Assembly (NCBI RefSeq): GCF_001307275.1
Contig: NZ_CP012831.1
Location: 1,612,001 to 1,676,000, forward strand
Source: Pseudomonas fluorescens
Lineage (GTDB): Bacteria > Pseudomonadota > Gammaproteobacteria > Pseudomonadales > Pseudomonadaceae
DNA length: 64,000 bases
Direction of reading: 5' to 3'
Made by a program: the position numbers and the translations under genes. Shown in pieces: positions 27,607-41,094 of this stretch. How positions within the stretch are numbered: position 1 is the first letter of the stretch; each line of letters begins with the position of its first letter. The notes beneath the pieces were generated by a model. The model saw only the letters and a list, made by a program, of their open reading frames with translations. It was not told the DNA's origin and made no database searches.

Positions 27607-28524
27607 TCATTCCGACCGAATCAGTCGACGCGGCGCAATGCGCCCGTCTTCGCTCACTTCACCGATACCGATGAAACGACCGTTGTGATCCTGTACCCGG
27701 ACCATGCCGAACTTCGGCGCATCCGGGGCGCGTACCGGCTGGCCGTTGAGCCAGTAGAACGCACTGTGTTCCGAGAACTGCAAGAGCGGCCAATCCAGCA
27801 ACCCGCTGTCCGATGGCATCAGGAAACGGTCGACCGCTTCGTTGCCGCCTTCGGCATGCACCGCTTCGAGCTCTTCCAGCGTGACCGTCTGGGCCAACGT
27901 GAAAGGCCCGGCCTGGGTCCGTCGCAATTCTGCCACGTACGCGCCACAGCCGAGCTGCTCGCCGATATCCTCCACCAGGGTCCGGATATAGGTGCCCTTG
28001 CTGCAATCCACGGCCAGCCGCGCAGTATTACCGTCAAAGGCCAGCAATTCCAAGCGCGCAATAGTAACAGAACGCGGTTCGCGCTCCACTACTTCGCCTG
28101 CACGGGCCAGTTTATACAACGGCTGCCCATCACGCTTCAAAGCGGAGTACATCGGCGGTATCTGGCTGATTTGCCCGCGAAAACCCGGCAAGACCGCTTC
28201 GATATCCGCCTGACCAACGGTCACCGGGCGCTCCAGCAAAACCTCACCTTCGGCATCCGCCGTGGTGGTGGTCTTGCCCAGTTGCGCCAGGGTTTCATAA
28301 CCCTTGTCGGAATCGAGCAGGTACTGGGAGAACTTGGTCGCCTCGCCAAAGCACAGCGGCAGCACGCCGGTGGCCAGCGGATCGAGGCTACCGGTGTGCC
28401 CGGCCTTTTCAGCATTGAGCAGCCAGCGAACCTTCTGCAACGCCGCGTTGGAGGTGAACCCCAGCGGCTTGTCGAGCAGGATGATACCGCTGACGTTACG
28501 ACGGATACGTTTGACCTGAGCCAC
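27607..28524 (-). CDS. truB: tRNA pseudouridine(55) synthase
   Basis: 305 residues from a GTG at 28524, preceded by AAGGAG that overlaps the rbfA stop codon. It makes pseudouridine 55 in the T-loop of all tRNAs. The catalytic aspartate is D48 in the [15 protein letters not shown] motif, with further TruB elements [28 protein letters not shown] and [15 protein letters not shown], and a C-terminal PUA-like domain. Coupled translation with rbfA is suggested by the 3-base gap. Confidence 0.97.
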   Translation of the reverse strand: MAQVKRIRRNVSGIILLDKPLGFTSNAALQKVRWLLNAEKAGHTGSLDPLATGVLPLCFGEATKFSQYLLDSDKGYETLAQLGKTTTTADAEGEVLLERPVTVGQADIEAVLPGFRGQISQIPPMYSALKRDGQPLYKLARAGEVVEREPRSVTIARLELLAFDGNTARLAVDCSKGTYIRTLVEDIGEQLGCGAYVAELRRTQAGPFTLAQTVTLEELEAVHAEGGNEAVDRFLMPSDSGLLDWPLLQFSEHSAFYWLNGQPVRAPDAPKFGMVRVQDHNGRFIGIGEVSEDGRIAPRRLIRSE

Positions 28525-28527
28525 CGA

Positions 28528-28929
28528 TTACTCCTTGGTGTCTTCGGGGTCAGCCGCAACCGGGTGCTGGCTGTCTTGCGCCACGGCGCGCTCGATCAGT
28601 GCCGACAGATGCGCACCCCGTGCGACGCTTTCGTCGTAGTGGAAGTGCAACTGTGGGACGCTGCGCAGCTTCATCTCCCGGGCCAGCTGCATACGCAGGA
28701 AGCCGGCGGCCGAGTTGAGCACCTTGATGCTCTGGGCGATTTCTTCGGCGCTGTCCTGCCCCATCACGGTGATGAAGATCTTGGCGTGACCGACGTCACG
28801 GCTGACTTCCACTGCGGTGATGGTGACCAGGCCGACGCGCGGGTCTTTGACTTCGCGACGGATCAGCTGGGCCAGCTCGCGCTGCATCTGATCGCCGATT
28901 CGTTGGGTACGGCTGTATTCTTTTGCCAT
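28528..28929 (-). CDS. rbfA: 30S ribosome-binding factor RbfA
   Basis: 133 residues with the KH-like RbfA fold ([55 protein letters not shown]). It binds free 30S subunits, helps 16S rRNA 5'-end maturation and is cold-shock related. It lies 159 bases after infB and directly before truB. Confidence 0.96.
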   Translation of the reverse strand: MAKEYSRTQRIGDQMQRELAQLIRREVKDPRVGLVTITAVEVSRDVGHAKIFITVMGQDSAEEIAQSIKVLNSAAGFLRMQLAREMKLRSVPQLHFHYDESVARGAHLSALIERAVAQDSQHPVAADPEDTKE

Positions 28930-29088
28930 GTCTTGTTACCTGTTACTGCCCCACGGTGAAACCCGCGAGGTCTGAAAGCGGCAAACGCCCGGCCTGGCAA
29001 AAGCCAGACCGGGCGTTGCGTTTAGAGTCCGCCAGCCAGGCAGTGCATGTTCATGCGGCTGCCCGGTGCGGCTCTTGAAGTGCGCGAG

Positions 29089-31608
29089 TTAGAGGCTGCG
29101 AGCAACCTGGACCTTCTCGAAGACTTCGATCTTGTCGCCGACCTTGACGTCGTTGTAGCTCTTGACGCCAATACCGCATTCCATGCCGGCACGTACTTCG
29201 GAAGCGTCATCCTTGAAGCGGCGCAGGGATTCCAGCTCGCCTTCGAAGATCACGATGTCTTCACGCAGTACACGGATCGGACGGTTACGGTGAACGACAC
29301 CCTCGATCACCATGCAACCGGCGATGGCGCCAAACTTCGGCGAACGGAACACGTCGCGAACTTCGGCCACGCCCAGGATGTTCTCCCGCACGTCGCTGCC
29401 CAACATACCGGTCAACGCTTTCTTGACGTCTTCGATGATGTCGTAGATCACGTTGTAGTAACGCATATCCAGGCCTTCCTGCTCGACGATCTTGCGAGCG
29501 CCGGCATCGGCACGCACGTTGAAGCCGAACAGTACAGCGTTGGAAGCCAGTGCCAGGTTGGCGTCGGACTCGGTGATACCACCGACACCGCCGCCGACCA
29601 CACGCACTTGCACTTCGTCGTTACCCAGGCCATTCAAGGCGCCGTTCAACGCTTCGAGCGAACCACGGACGTCGGATTTGAGGACGATGTTGAGCGTCTT
29701 CTTCTCTTCCTGGCCCATGTTCTCGAAGATGTTTTCCAGCTTGCCGGCGTGAGCACGAGCCAGTTTGACTTCGCGGAACTTGCCTTGACGGAACAGAGCC
29801 ACTTCACGGGCTTTCTTCTCGTCAGCCACAACGCTCATCTCGTCGCCAGCATCCGGGGTGCCGTCCAGGCCGAGGATCTCGACCGGGATAGCCGGACCGG
29901 CTTCCTTGATGGACTTGCCGTTCTCGTCGAGCATGGCACGCACGCGGCCATAGTTCGAGCCGACCAGCACCATGTCGCCTTGACGCAAGGTACCGTCCTG
30001 GACCAGGACGGTCGCAACCGGGCCACGGCCCTTGTCGAGACGGGATTCAACAACCACACCACGGCCAGGAGCCGAAGGTGTAGCGGTGAGTTCCAGAACC
30101 TCGGCTTGCAACAGAACGGCTTCGAGCAGTTCGTCAACGCCGGTACCCATCTTCGCCGAGACCGGAACGAATGGAGTGTCGCCACCCCACTCTTCGGAGG
30201 TCACGCCGTGGACCGACAGTTCGCTGCGGATGCGATCGAGATCGGCGCCCGGCTTGTCGATCTTGTTCACTGCAACCACCAGCGGCACACCAGCTGCCTG
30301 GGCATGCTGAACGGCTTCGATGGTTTGCGGCATGACGCCGTCGTCCGCCGCAACCACCAGGATCACGATGTCGGTCGCCTTGGCACCACGGGCACGCATC
30401 GCGGTAAACGCGGCGTGACCCGGGGTGTCGAGGAACGTCACCATGCCGCGGTCGGTTTCAACGTGGTAGGCGCCGATGTGCTGGGTAATACCGCCAGCCT
30501 CACCTGCTGCTACCTTCGCACGACGGATATAGTCGAGCAGGGAGGTTTTACCGTGGTCAACGTGGCCCATTACGGTCACGACCGGTGCACGGGAAACCGC
30601 CTCACCTTCAAACTTCAGCGACTCGGCCAGGGAATCTTCCAGGGCGGTGTCGCTGACCAGGGTCACTTTGTGGCCCAGCTCTTCAGCAACCAGTTGGGCA
30701 GTTTCCTGGTCCAGTACCTGGTTGATGGTGGCTGGCGTACCCAGCTTGAACATGAACTTGATGATTTCAGCAGCCTTGACCGACATCTGCTGGGCCAGAT
30801 CGCCCACAGTGATGGTCTCGCCGATCTTCACTTCACGCACGACTGGGCCGGTAGGGCTCTGGAAACCGTGGGCGTTGCGTTTCTTCAGCTTGGCCTTGCC
30901 GCGACCGCCGCGACGGAAGCCATCGCTTTCCTCGTCGGTGGTACGTGGCGCAACACGAGGTGCTGGTGCCTTTTCCTTGACCGACGCACGGTGAGGCGCG
31001 TTCTTGCGCTCGCCATCGCCACTGCCACGACGGTTGTCGTCGGCACGTGGTTTGTCCGGACGACGCTGTTCATCGCGCTTGCGAGTATCGGCTGGAGCCG
31101 GCGCCGGTGCCACGACTGGTGCGGCTTCGCGCACAGGTTCGGCGACCGGGGCAACAGCCTCGACGGCTTCTACCGGAGCGGTTTGCGCAGCAGCAGGCTG
31201 GCGGCGCGCTTCTTCTTCGGCGCGACGCTTGGCTTCTTCTTCAGCCTTCTGACGAGCAGCATTTTCTACTGCGCGACGTTCTTCCTGTTCGCGTTTGCGC
31301 TCGGCTTCGATTTCTTCCGGGCTGCGTTGTACGAAGACTTTCTTCTTGCGTACTTCAACGCTGATGCTTTTGCTACCGGCAACACGCAGGGTGCTGGTGG
31401 TTTTACGCTGCAGAGTGATCTTGCGCGGTTCTTCCACTTTAGCCTTGTGACTGCTCTTCAAGTGAGTCAGCAGGGACTGCTTCTCACTGTCGGTCACATG
31501 TTCCTCGGCGGCGGTGTGCGGCAGACCTGCCTCACGCATCTGCTGCAACAGGCGCTCTACCGGTGTTTTGACCTCATCGGCCAGTTGTTTCACCGTGACT
31601 TGCGTCAT
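29089..31608 (-). CDS. infB: Translation initiation factor IF-2
   Basis: 839 residues, the P. aeruginosa size. The N-terminal region (to about 330) holds a small IF2_N fold ([20 protein letters not shown]), a long charged Ala/Glu/Arg-rich linker and a second IF2_N fold ([20 protein letters not shown]). The GTPase core carries the P-loop [12 protein letters not shown], the switch [17 protein letters not shown] and NKIDKPGAD; domains II, III and the fMet-tRNA-binding C-terminal domain follow. It brings initiator tRNA to the 30S subunit, and the matching fMet tRNA gene is encoded in the same cluster. Start ATG at 31608, 27 bases after nusA. Confidence 0.98.
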   Translation of the reverse strand: MTQVTVKQLADEVKTPVERLLQQMREAGLPHTAAEEHVTDSEKQSLLTHLKSSHKAKVEEPRKITLQRKTTSTLRVAGSKSISVEVRKKKVFVQRSPEEIEAERKREQEERRAVENAARQKAEEEAKRRAEEEARRQPAAAQTAPVEAVEAVAPVAEPVREAAPVVAPAPAPADTRKRDEQRRPDKPRADDNRRGSGDGERKNAPHRASVKEKAPAPRVAPRTTDEESDGFRRGGRGKAKLKKRNAHGFQSPTGPVVREVKIGETITVGDLAQQMSVKAAEIIKFMFKLGTPATINQVLDQETAQLVAEELGHKVTLVSDTALEDSLAESLKFEGEAVSRAPVVTVMGHVDHGKTSLLDYIRRAKVAAGEAGGITQHIGAYHVETDRGMVTFLDTPGHAAFTAMRARGAKATDIVILVVAADDGVMPQTIEAVQHAQAAGVPLVVAVNKIDKPGADLDRIRSELSVHGVTSEEWGGDTPFVPVSAKMGTGVDELLEAVLLQAEVLELTATPSAPGRGVVVESRLDKGRGPVATVLVQDGTLRQGDMVLVGSNYGRVRAMLDENGKSIKEAGPAIPVEILGLDGTPDAGDEMSVVADEKKAREVALFRQGKFREVKLARAHAGKLENIFENMGQEEKKTLNIVLKSDVRGSLEALNGALNGLGNDEVQVRVVGGGVGGITESDANLALASNAVLFGFNVRADAGARKIVEQEGLDMRYYNVIYDIIEDVKKALTGMLGSDVRENILGVAEVRDVFRSPKFGAIAGCMVIEGVVHRNRPIRVLREDIVIFEGELESLRRFKDDASEVRAGMECGIGVKSYNDVKVGDKIEVFEKVQVARSL

Positions 31609-31635
31609 GCACTTCTCTCCTCAGGCCGCGCCTAA

Positions 31636-33117
31636 TTACTCGAACCAGTGGGCTCGGGCGGCCATGATCAACTTGCCGGCACGATCATCGTCAATGCCGT
31701 CGATGTCGAGCAGATCGTCAATAGACTGCTCGGCCAGGTCTTCGCGGGTAATTACGCCGCGCACCGCCAGTTCCATCGCCAAATCCTTGTCCATGCCCTC
31801 AAGCGAGAGCAGGTCTTCGGCCGGATGGGCGTCTGCCAGCTTTTCCTCAGTAGCGATGGCTTTGGTCAACAAACGATCCTTGGCCCGAGCGCGAAGCTCG
31901 TTGACGATTTCCTCGTCAAAGCCGTCGATGTTGAGCATTTCCTCCACCGGTACGTAGGCAATCTCTTCCAGGCTGGTAAAGCCTTCATCCACCAGCACCT
32001 GCGCCAGCTCTTCATCGACTTCAAGCTCTTCGATGAAGTTGCGCAGGATGTCGCCGGTTTCAGCTTGCTGTTTAGCCTGGATGTCCGATTCGGTCATCAC
32101 GTTCAGGGTCCAGCCAGTCAATTGGCTGGCCAGACGCACGTTCTGACCACCGCGACCGATGGCCTGAGCCAGATTGTCTGCGCCAACGGCGATGTCCATG
32201 GCGTGGGCATCTTCGTCGACGATAATTGCCGCCACTTCAGCAGGCGACATGGCATTGATCACGAACTGAGCCGGGTTGTCGTCCCACAGGACGATGTCCA
32301 CGCGCTCGCCGCCCAACTCGCCGGATACGGCCTGGACACGCGAACCACGCATGCCGATGCAGGCACCTTGCGGGTCGATGCGCTTGTCCTTGGAGCGGAC
32401 CGCGATCTTGGCACGCGAACCCGGATCACGGGAGGCGGCCATGACTTCGATCAGGCCTTCAGCAATTTCCGGCACTTCGATGCGGAACAACTCGATCAGC
32501 ATTTCCGGCGCTGTACGCGACAGGATCAGCTGCGGGCCCCGGTTCTCGGTGCGGATTTCCTTGAGCAGCGCACGCAAACGCACGCCAACCCGGAAAGTTT
32601 CGCGAGAGATGATGTCTTCGCGAGCCAGCAACGCTTCGGCGTTGTTGCCCAGGTCGACGATCACGTTGTCGCGGGTCACTTTTTTCACGGTGCCGGAGAT
32701 GATTTCCCCCAGGCGCTCGCGATAAGCGTCGACCACTTGCGCACGCTCGGCTTCGCGAACTTTCTGCACGATGACCTGCTTGGCAGTCTGTGCAGCGATG
32801 CGACCGAACTCAATGGATTCGATTTTTTCTTCGACGACATCACCAACCTTGGCGCCCGGGTGCGTTTCTGCAACCTTGCTTGGCCAGGTTTCGATAGCCG
32901 GATCGTCCAGGTCGGCTTCCTCGACGACCGTCCAGCGACGGAAAGTCTCGTAGGCACCCGTGTGGCGATTGATCTCCACACGCAAATCAACTTCGTCTTC
33001 GAACCGCTTCTTGGTAGCAGTGGCCAGAGCCAGCTCCAGCGCTTCAAAAATAACGTTAGCCGGTACGCCCTTTTCATTGGATACCGACTCAACAACCAGC
33101 AGTACTTCTTTGCTCAT
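31636..33117 (-). CDS. nusA: Transcription termination/antitermination protein NusA
   Basis: 493 residues from the ATG at 33117, the standard Pseudomonas NusA length; a 7-codon longer frame has no support. Domain order: N-terminal RNA-polymerase-binding domain (1-130), S1 domain ([20 protein letters not shown], about 135-200), KH1 and KH2 ([19 protein letters not shown] and [20 protein letters not shown]), then two acidic C-terminal repeats ([20 protein letters not shown] and [20 protein letters not shown]), typical for gammaproteobacteria. It binds elongating polymerase and controls pausing and termination, including probably its own operon, whose leader carries stacked terminators. Confidence 0.98.
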   Translation of the reverse strand: MSKEVLLVVESVSNEKGVPANVIFEALELALATATKKRFEDEVDLRVEINRHTGAYETFRRWTVVEEADLDDPAIETWPSKVAETHPGAKVGDVVEEKIESIEFGRIAAQTAKQVIVQKVREAERAQVVDAYRERLGEIISGTVKKVTRDNVIVDLGNNAEALLAREDIISRETFRVGVRLRALLKEIRTENRGPQLILSRTAPEMLIELFRIEVPEIAEGLIEVMAASRDPGSRAKIAVRSKDKRIDPQGACIGMRGSRVQAVSGELGGERVDIVLWDDNPAQFVINAMSPAEVAAIIVDEDAHAMDIAVGADNLAQAIGRGGQNVRLASQLTGWTLNVMTESDIQAKQQAETGDILRNFIEELEVDEELAQVLVDEGFTSLEEIAYVPVEEMLNIDGFDEEIVNELRARAKDRLLTKAIATEEKLADAHPAEDLLSLEGMDKDLAMELAVRGVITREDLAEQSIDDLLDIDGIDDDRAGKLIMAARAHWFE

Positions 33118-33176
33118 CGTACGCCTCGCCTTTCGCAAGCCATTGGATCCGCGGGATCCGCAGTATCTGGCACGTA

Positions 33177-33635
33177 TCAGTCAAAACTGGGAATAATGTT
33201 GGCCTTGTCGATCATATCGATCGGCAACAGGAACTCATGGTCATCTACCTGCACCACGACGTCCTGCTCTTCTACACCGCGCAGAAGGCCTTGGAAGTTG
33301 CGTCGACCCTCGAAAGGCGAGCGCAGCTTGATCTTCACTTGTTCACCGGCAAACAAAGCGAACTGTTCAAGTGTGAACAGGGGGCGCTCCATGCCAGGCG
33401 AGGAAACTTCAAGGGTGTATTCGGAGGTGATTGGATCTTCGACATCCAGTACACCGCTGATCTGACGGCTGACGATGGCGCAATCATCCACCAACACGCC
33501 GCCTTCCTTATCGATATAAACGCGCAACAGTGAGTGGCGACCTTGAGCCGAAAACTCAATACCCCAGCATTCATAGCCAAGGGCCACGACCACCGGGGCC
33601 AACAAGGCCTGCAACTGTTCTAGCTTGCTCGACAC
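33177..33635 (-). CDS. rimP: Ribosome maturation factor RimP
   Basis: 152 residues from a GTG at 33635 with GAGGGGG about 6 bases upstream; a 6-codon longer ATG frame exists but puts the ribosome site inside the coding region. The sequence [27 protein letters not shown] is the conserved RimP start, followed by [28 protein letters not shown] and the C-terminal SH3-like part. It assists 30S subunit maturation. It is the first gene of rimP-nusA-infB and sits just after a strong intrinsic terminator, so it is probably expressed by controlled read-through. Confidence 0.96.
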   Translation of the reverse strand: MSSKLEQLQALLAPVVVALGYECWGIEFSAQGRHSLLRVYIDKEGGVLVDDCAIVSRQISGVLDVEDPITSEYTLEVSSPGMERPLFTLEQFALFAGEQVKIKLRSPFEGRRNFQGLLRGVEEQDVVVQVDDHEFLLPIDMIDKANIIPSFD

Positions 33636-33674
33636 CTGAACCCCCTCGTGCATGTTTGTGCATGCTGTGCAAAT

Positions 33675-33699
33675 AAAAAAAAATGGGCGAATCGCCCAT
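33675..33699 (-). terminator. Strong intrinsic terminator immediately before rimP
   Basis: On the minus strand ATGGGCG-ATT-CGCCCAT (33683-33699) is followed by an uninterrupted run of eight or nine T (33675-33682). It ends 40 bases before the rimP GTG. No convincing promoter fits in that space, so it should act as an attenuator for the rimP-nusA-infB transcript. Confidence 0.9.
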
Positions 33700-33705
33700 C
33701 CCTGA

Positions 33706-33728
33706 AACGCCGTCGAATAGCGGCGTTA
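33706..33728 (-). other. Hairpin between tRNA-fMet and rimP
   Basis: AACGCCG and CGGCGTT form a 7-bp stem around a loop of 8 to 9 bases. There is no T-run, so it is probably a processing or protective stem between two terminators. Confidence 0.7.
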
Positions 33729-33744
33729 TAAAGTGTCCAGCTAA

Positions 33745-33767
33745 CAAAAAGCCCCTTGGAAGGGGCC
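33745..33767 (-). terminator. Intrinsic terminator after tRNA-fMet
   Basis: On the minus strand GCCCCTT (33760-33766) pairs with AAGGGGC (33751-33757) and is followed by TTTTTG. It begins about 10 bases after the tRNA 3' end. Confidence 0.85.
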
Positions 33768-33775
33768 CCTGAAAC

Positions 33776-33852
<77 letters not shown>

Positions 33853-33918
33853 ACAAAGCTGGGGCGGAAGTATACGACCGATCCCTTACAGGGTCAATGT
33901 AACCCTTCCACCTACAAG

Positions 33919-33938
33919 AAAGCCCGCAATCGCGGGCT
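33919..33938 (-). terminator. Hairpin between tRNA-Leu and tRNA-fMet
   Basis: AGCCCGC (33921-33927) and GCGGGCT (33932-33938) pair around AATC; on the minus strand a short T-rich tail (TTTCTT) follows. It could be a weak terminator or a tRNA-processing stem. Confidence 0.6.
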
Positions 33939-33949
33939 CTCCTGATAAT

Positions 33950-34035
33950 TGGTACCGAGAAGGGGACTCGAACCCCTACACCCTATGGGCACAACCACCT
34001 CAAGGTTGCGTGTCTACCAATTCCACCACCTCGGC
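33950..34035 (-). tRNA. leuU: tRNA-Leu (GAG anticodon)
   Basis: 86 bases with a long variable arm and encoded CCA. The minus strand reads GCCGAGG...TCTCGGTACCA, with loop CTTGAGG giving anticodon GAG. It lies 21 bases after secG, the secG-leuU order of gammaproteobacteria, and is probably processed from the secG transcript. Confidence 0.96.
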
Positions 34036-34056
34036 AATACAGCGTTTGAAACCTTC

Positions 34057-34440
34057 TTACTTCTGCTCTTGAGCTGGAGGCACGTCAGTCGCCGGGTTGG
34101 CCGACTTTTGCTCTTGAAGCACCGGGACATCATCAGAAGCCGGTTGTTGCTTAGGCGCTTCCAGTACCGCTGGGTTTGGCAAACCTACTTGAGTCAGCTC
34201 GTGAGCTTTCTCTTTAGCAAAGTAACCTAACCCTAAGCTGGTCATGAAGAAACCGGCGGCAAGTATAGCAGTAAACTTACTAAGAAAGGTAGAGGAACCT
34301 TGGCTTCCGAACACAGTATTTGAAGCACCTGCACCGAAAGACGCACCAGCATCCGCACCTTTACCCTGCTGCAGCAATACGAGAGCAACTACGCCCAGTG
34401 CACCCAGCAGATGAAAAACGACTACGACTGTTTCCAGCAT
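34057..34440 (-). CDS. secG: Protein translocase subunit SecG
   Basis: 127 residues from the ATG at 34440; the 16-codon longer frame runs back over the tpiA stop. Two membrane helices are visible ([19 protein letters not shown], about 4-22, and [19 protein letters not shown], about 55-73) with the conserved [20 protein letters not shown] loop between. The C-terminal extension is long, hydrophilic and Pro/Gln-rich. SecG supports SecYEG protein export across the inner membrane. It starts 4 bases after tpiA, so the two are cotranscribed. Confidence 0.95.
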   Translation of the reverse strand: MLETVVVVFHLLGALGVVALVLLQQGKGADAGASFGAGASNTVFGSQGSSTFLSKFTAILAAGFFMTSLGLGYFAKEKAHELTQVGLPNPAVLEAPKQQPASDDVPVLQEQKSANPATDVPPAQEQK

Positions 34441-34444
34441 TTTT

Positions 34445-35200
34445 TCAGTTTCCCGCGGCGCGACAGATCGCACCGAACTCATCTGCATTCAGGGACGCTC
34501 CACCAATGAGCCCCCCATCGATATCCGGCATGCCGAACAGTTCGGCCGCATTGGCCGCCTTCACGCTGCCGCCGTATAGAAGCCGCACACCTCGTGCCAC
34601 TTCAGAATTCTCTTCCGCCAACTGCGCGCGGATGGCTGCGTGCACATCCTGCGCCTGTTGCGGCGAAGCCGTCAGCCCGGTACCAATGGCCCAGACCGGC
34701 TCGTAGGCAATGACTGCCTTTGCAAAAGCACCAACACCCAGGTCTTCGATGATGCTGCCGAGCTGACGCCCGACAACTTCAAGGGTCTTGCCGGCTTCAC
34801 GCTGCGCGAGGGTTTCCCCTACGCACAACACCGGAATCAGACCACAGGCCTGGGCCGCAGCAAACTTGCGGATCAAGGTCTTGTCCTGCTCGCCCATGAT
34901 CTGGCGACGCTCGGAATGTCCAACCAGGACCAGGGAGCAACCTGCATCCACCAACTGACTCGGTGCAATCTCACCGGTCAACGCACCTTGCATGGATTCC
35001 ACCGCAGAGTTCTGCGCGCCGACCGAAATCGACTTGCCTTTCAAGCCATCAATCACTTGATTGATATACAAGCAAGGCGGGAATACCGCGACATCAACAC
35101 CGCTTGGCAAGGCCAGATGACGAAGGCCATTGATCAGCTCAGCGACGCTGGCGCGGGTACCGTGCATCTTCCAGTTACCAGCTACCATAGGGCGACGCAT
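34445..35200 (-). CDS. tpiA: Triosephosphate isomerase
   Basis: 251 residues with all catalytic elements: the N-terminal AGNWKMHG lysine, the catalytic histidine in [10 protein letters not shown], the catalytic glutamate in [11 protein letters not shown] and the phosphate loop [12 protein letters not shown]. It interconverts dihydroxyacetone phosphate and glyceraldehyde-3-phosphate in the cytoplasm. It lies 66 bases after glmM and overlaps nothing; secG follows almost at once. Confidence 0.97.
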   Translation of the reverse strand: MRRPMVAGNWKMHGTRASVAELINGLRHLALPSGVDVAVFPPCLYINQVIDGLKGKSISVGAQNSAVESMQGALTGEIAPSQLVDAGCSLVLVGHSERRQIMGEQDKTLIRKFAAAQACGLIPVLCVGETLAQREAGKTLEVVGRQLGSIIEDLGVGAFAKAVIAYEPVWAIGTGLTASPQQAQDVHAAIRAQLAEENSEVARGVRLLYGGSVKAANAAELFGMPDIDGGLIGGASLNADEFGAICRAAGN

Positions 35201-35266
35201 GCTGTACCTCGTCGGTCAAAGTGGGCGCAGATGTTACCCAACCGATTCATGACTGGCAAGCCGAAT

Positions 35267-36604
35267 TCAGGCAGAAACTTCAGTAACCAGTTTTGCCAGC
35301 TCTTCGGCATAACCGCGAACTTGCGCTTCGTCCTCGCCTTCGACCATGACACGCACCAAAGGCTCTGTACCGGACTTGCGCAACAACACGCGACCACGCC
35401 CCGCCATCGCCTCTGTCACACGCTCGCTGGCCTGCTTGACCTTCGCATGTTCGAGAGGGTTCACACCGCCACCAAAACGCACGTTGATCAACACTTGCGG
35501 GCATTTACGCAATGCCTGGCGAGACTGTGCAAGCCCTTCGTTGCGCGCCTTGAGCGCCATCAGCACCTGCAGGGCCGCAATGATCGCATCACCGGTGGTG
35601 GTATGGTCGAAGCACACGATGTGGCCGGAGTTCTCGCCCCCGATCACCCAGTTGCGCTCCAGCAACTCCGAGATCACGTAGCGGTCGCCCACGTTGGCAC
35701 GCACGAACGGGATATCCAGGTCCGCCAGGGCCAGTTCAAGCCCGAGGTTGCTCATCAACGTGCCGACCACGCCGCCCTGCAGCTTGCCGCGCCCATGCAG
35801 GTCACGAGCGATGATGAACAGCAATTCGTCACCATCGACGACCGTACCGGTGTGATCGACCATCAGCACCCGATCACCGTCGCCATCGAAGGCGATGCCG
35901 AGATCGGCCTGCTCGGCCAGCACTGCAGCCTGCAACGCCTCGGTATGGGTGGAACCACAGTTGTGGTTGATGTTCAGGCCATTGGGCTGGGCGGAAAGCA
36001 CCACCACGTCGGCACCCAACTCGCGAAAGACGCTCGGCGCGACTTTATAGGTGGCGCCGTGAGCACAATCGACAACAATTTTCAGGCCAGAAAAGCTCGT
36101 ACCGGTCGGCACGCTGCCTTTGCAGAATTCGATGTAGCGACCCGATGCATCGTTGATCCGCGACACCTTGCCGATCTTGCTCGACTCGACCACGGTCATC
36201 GGCGTGTCCAGCAGCTCCTCGATCATCAGCTCGATATCATCCGGCAACTTGGTACCCTGGCCGGAGAAGAACTTGATGCCGTTGTCATCATGGGGGTTGT
36301 GCGAGGCACTGATCACGATGCCTGCCTGGGCCTGGAACGTACGGGTCAGGTAGGCAATGGCCGGCGTCGGCATCGGGCCCAGCAGCATCACATCGGCACC
36401 CGCCGACGTCAGGCCGGCCTCGAGCGCCGATTCGAACATGTAGCCGGAAATTCGCGTGTCCTTGCCGACCAGCACCTTGCAGGCGCCCATCTTGCGGAAC
36501 GCCATGCCTGCCGCCCAGCCGAGCTTGAGCATGAAATCAGGGGTAATAGGGTATTCGCCGACCCGACCACGAATACCGTCGGTGCCAAAGTATTTCTTGC
36601 TCAT
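35267..36604 (-). CDS. glmM: Phosphoglucosamine mutase
   Basis: 445 residues. It converts glucosamine-6-phosphate to glucosamine-1-phosphate for UDP-GlcNAc, feeding peptidoglycan and lipopolysaccharide. The phosphoserine is S101 in [19 protein letters not shown], metal binding in [15 protein letters not shown], sugar specificity in GGENSGHIV, and the C-terminal phosphate site in [17 protein letters not shown]. It follows folP by 16 bases, in the ftsH-folP-glmM order known from E. coli. Confidence 0.97.
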   Translation of the reverse strand: MSKKYFGTDGIRGRVGEYPITPDFMLKLGWAAGMAFRKMGACKVLVGKDTRISGYMFESALEAGLTSAGADVMLLGPMPTPAIAYLTRTFQAQAGIVISASHNPHDDNGIKFFSGQGTKLPDDIELMIEELLDTPMTVVESSKIGKVSRINDASGRYIEFCKGSVPTGTSFSGLKIVVDCAHGATYKVAPSVFRELGADVVVLSAQPNGLNINHNCGSTHTEALQAAVLAEQADLGIAFDGDGDRVLMVDHTGTVVDGDELLFIIARDLHGRGKLQGGVVGTLMSNLGLELALADLDIPFVRANVGDRYVISELLERNWVIGGENSGHIVCFDHTTTGDAIIAALQVLMALKARNEGLAQSRQALRKCPQVLINVRFGGGVNPLEHAKVKQASERVTEAMAGRGRVLLRKSGTEPLVRVMVEGEDEAQVRGYAEELAKLVTEVSA

Positions 36605-36620
36605 AAGTGCTCCGTCATTC

Positions 36621-37472
36621 TTATTCGGCTGAATCCACAGCTGCGATCATCCGCACGACATCCATCGTTTCGGCTACATCGTGCACGCGCAATATGCGTG
36701 CACCTTTGGCAAGGGCCAAGGCCGCAAGGGCGAGACCACCATACAGGCGCTCTCCCACCGGCCGCCCCAGGGCATTGCCTATCATGCTCTTTCGCGAAAC
36801 CCCAACCAACAGGGGCCGCCCCAGGGCGTGCAAGGCTTCCATATGTTTGAACAGGCTCAGGTTGTGCGCCAATGTCTTGGCAAAGCCGAACCCGGGATCA
36901 AGGATGATCCGCTCGGCGGGAATGCCCACGGCAGCACATTGGTCCAGACGCGCCACCAGGAACTCACCCACCTCCCTGGTCACATCATCATAGTGCGGGT
37001 CGTTCTGCATGGTCCCCGGCTCGCCGAGCATATGCATCAGGCATACTGGCAATCCGGTGGCCGCCGCGGCATCCAGGGCACCATCGCGTTGCAAGGACCG
37101 AACATCATTGATCAGGCCCGCCCCCAGTCGCGCAGTCTCGCGCATGACCGCAGGCGTGGACGTATCGACCGAGATAATGACATCGAGTTCGCGATGGATG
37201 CGCTCGACAATCGGCGCCACCCGCTCCAGCTCTTCGGTGGGCGAGACCGACCGCGCACCTGGCCGGGTCGATTCCCCCCCCACATCAATCAGCGTTGCGC
37301 CAGCGGCCACCATGGCCTCGGCATGCCGCAGCGCGGCATCGAGCTGGCTGAATCGACCACCATCGGAAAAGGAATCAGGCGTGACATTGAGAATACCCAT
37401 GACATGTGCATGGGCCAAATCAAGAACCCGGTTGCCGCAAGGCAACCGGGTCGAGGACTGAACAGAAGTCAT
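36621..37472 (-). CDS. folP: Dihydropteroate synthase
   Basis: 283 residues. It condenses p-aminobenzoate with the pterin pyrophosphate to make dihydropteroate in folate synthesis, and is the sulfonamide target. Signature segments are [42 protein letters not shown] and [14 protein letters not shown]. It lies 8 bases after ftsH, so it is cotranscribed. Confidence 0.97.
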   Translation of the reverse strand: MTSVQSSTRLPCGNRVLDLAHAHVMGILNVTPDSFSDGGRFSQLDAALRHAEAMVAAGATLIDVGGESTRPGARSVSPTEELERVAPIVERIHRELDVIISVDTSTPAVMRETARLGAGLINDVRSLQRDGALDAAAATGLPVCLMHMLGEPGTMQNDPHYDDVTREVGEFLVARLDQCAAVGIPAERIILDPGFGFAKTLAHNLSLFKHMEALHALGRPLLVGVSRKSMIGNALGRPVGERLYGGLALAALALAKGARILRVHDVAETMDVVRMIAAVDSAE

Positions 37473-37480
37473 TTCAAGCC

Positions 37481-39403
<1,923 letters not shown>

Positions 39404-39585
39404 TTAACTACCCTCTGAAGCAAGCTCCGCTACTGGCGCGCGCTTCGCATGATATTCACCGGCCTAACTTACTACATTACCTACGACTCTGGCAGGCGCC
39501 GTCTGTAACCCTTTGTGAAACTTTGACCGCATAATTTTGGTTACGCGGCTTTTTCAATGCGAGACAAAAAAAACTATCGCCCTGC

Positions 39586-40236
39586 TCAAAGACGCTCATC
39601 ACTGGCCGCGCCTTCAACACCGCGAAACCCCCGCGCCAGCAGATACTGCTCGCGAGAACGGTCACGGGACGACAATGGCTTGCGCATCTGCACCTTGTCG
39701 AACAGCTTGCGGATGCCCTTGTGGTATTCGTCGAAGCCTTCACCCTGGAAGACCTTGATCAGAAAATCACCGCCTGGACGCAGAACCCGCCCCGCAAGAT
39801 CCAGGGCCAGCTCGCTGAGGAACATGGCACGAGGCATGTCGACAGCCGCTAATCCACTCATATTGGGGGCCATATCGGAAATCACAAGGTCAACTTGTGT
39901 ATTTCCGACGGCTTCCAGGATTTTCGCCAGTACGGCGTCTTCCGTGAAATCGCCCTGGATAAAGGTCACATCAGGGATGCTGTCCATTTCCAGGATGTCG
40001 GAAGCGATCAAGCGGCCCTGACCACCAATCAGACGACTGGTAACCTGGGACCAGCCGCCCGGCGCCGCACCGAGGTCGATCACGGTCATGCCTGGACGGA
40101 TCAGGCGATCCTTTTCCTGGATCTCCAGCAATTTATAGCTGGCACGAGAGCGATAGCCGTCTTTTTGCGCCATTTTGACGTACGGATCGTTGAAATGCTC
40201 TCTGAGCCAGTTCTGGCTAGTCTTGGAACGGGCCAC
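39586..40236 (-). CDS. rlmE: 23S rRNA (uridine2552-2'-O)-methyltransferase RlmE
   Basis: 216 residues, slightly longer than the usual 209. It methylates U2552 in the 50S A-loop using SAM, supporting late subunit assembly. Visible are the SAM loop [14 protein letters not shown], acidic [10 protein letters not shown], catalytic-type [13 protein letters not shown] and the [11 protein letters not shown] lysine region. It precedes ftsH on the same strand with a 182-base gap that holds TTGAAA and an A/T-rich -10 candidate, so ftsH may have its own promoter. It is divergent from yhbY. Confidence 0.95.
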   Translation of the reverse strand: MARSKTSQNWLREHFNDPYVKMAQKDGYRSRASYKLLEIQEKDRLIRPGMTVIDLGAAPGGWSQVTSRLIGGQGRLIASDILEMDSIPDVTFIQGDFTEDAVLAKILEAVGNTQVDLVISDMAPNMSGLAAVDMPRAMFLSELALDLAGRVLRPGGDFLIKVFQGEGFDEYHKGIRKLFDKVQMRKPLSSRDRSREQYLLARGFRGVEGAASDERL

Positions 40237-40342
40237 GGGCCACCTCTAAAAATAAAACGGGTCGTGATTAAGTGGGCGGTCCCGGACTTGCTCGGGTAAA
40301 CTGGCCGCCGCTTTTTACAAGATCAGACGCAGGGGTCAGATT

Positions 40343-40651
40343 ATGCCGCTCACTCAAGAGCAGAAGAAACAATACAAATCCATTGGCCACCATCTGAAAC
40401 CGGTTTTGACTGTGGCTGACAACGGTTTGACTGAAGGTGTACTCGCCGAACTGGAACGCGCCCTGGGCGATCACGAGCTGATCAAGATCAAGCTCAACAT
40501 CCTCGATCGCGAAGCCCGCCTGGCTGCCGTTGCCGAGCTGTGCAAGACCGGCAAGGCAGACCTGGTGCAGGTCATCGGCAAGATGGCGCTGATTTATCGC
40601 AAGAACTTCAGCGTCAACAAGCAACTGTCGAACGTTCACCGCTTCAAGTGA
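40343..40651 (+). CDS. yhbY: Ribosome assembly RNA-binding protein YhbY (CRM domain)
   Basis: 102 residues comprising one CRS1/YhbY domain, with the start MPLTQEQKKQYKSIGHHLKP and the LTEGVLAELERALGDHELIKI core. It binds pre-50S particles and is divergent from rlmE, matching the ftsH-rlmE-yhbY grouping seen in many gammaproteobacteria. The only clearly plus-strand gene in this part of the cluster. Confidence 0.95.
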   Translation: MPLTQEQKKQYKSIGHHLKPVLTVADNGLTEGVLAELERALGDHELIKIKLNILDREARLAAVAELCKTGKADLVQVIGKMALIYRKNFSVNKQLSNVHRFK

Positions 40652-40661
40652 TGCCAAAGGG

Positions 40662-41066
40662 TCAAGGGTGTGCTTCGCACACCCTGCCGCTCCACCCCGG
40701 AACCGGCTGCAAGACCAGTACCAGACCGGAAAAACCCAGCACCAGGTAACTGAATACCTGCCACTGGCTCGCATCCGGCCAGCCGAAATGCACGGCAAAG
40801 AACATCCCGCACGCATACAACGACATGAGCAGCAATTGCCCACGAATGTCGCGCCATAGACTGGCAAGGCCTTCGGCCTGAACCAGCACCAAAGCCTGAA
40901 ACATCACGCACGCCGCGGAAAAACCCACCAGCAGCGCCGTCAGCATGCCTGCGATTTCATCGATGAGCAGCGGTGCCAGGCCCACTCGACCCAGCACCGG
41001 CAGCAAACCGATGTGCAGCAACCAGACGCCGCCCACCCACAACATCTGGGTGAGCTGCCAGATCAT
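40662..41066 (-). CDS. DUF4149 membrane protein
   Basis: 134 residues from the ATG at 41066 (a longer frame is not supported because it runs into greA). About four hydrophobic segments: MLWVGGVWLLHIGLLPVLG, AGMLTALLVGFSAACVMFQALVLV, LLLMSLYACGMFFAVHFGW and VFSYLVLGFSGLVLVLQPV. It sits between yhbY (convergent, 10 bases) and greA, its usual place in Pseudomonas. Function unknown; the family is an integral membrane protein of the inner membrane. Confidence 0.85.
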   Translation of the reverse strand: MIWQLTQMLWVGGVWLLHIGLLPVLGRVGLAPLLIDEIAGMLTALLVGFSAACVMFQALVLVQAEGLASLWRDIRGQLLLMSLYACGMFFAVHFGWPDASQWQVFSYLVLGFSGLVLVLQPVPGWSGRVCEAHP

Positions 41067-41094
41067 GGCACCCGCTCGCAGCGGGCGCCTTCGT

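Noticed and set aside
29047..31635. 862-codon plus-strand frame opposite infB
   Set aside because: Antisense shadow of IF-2; no recognisable domain, and the composition follows from infB codon bias.
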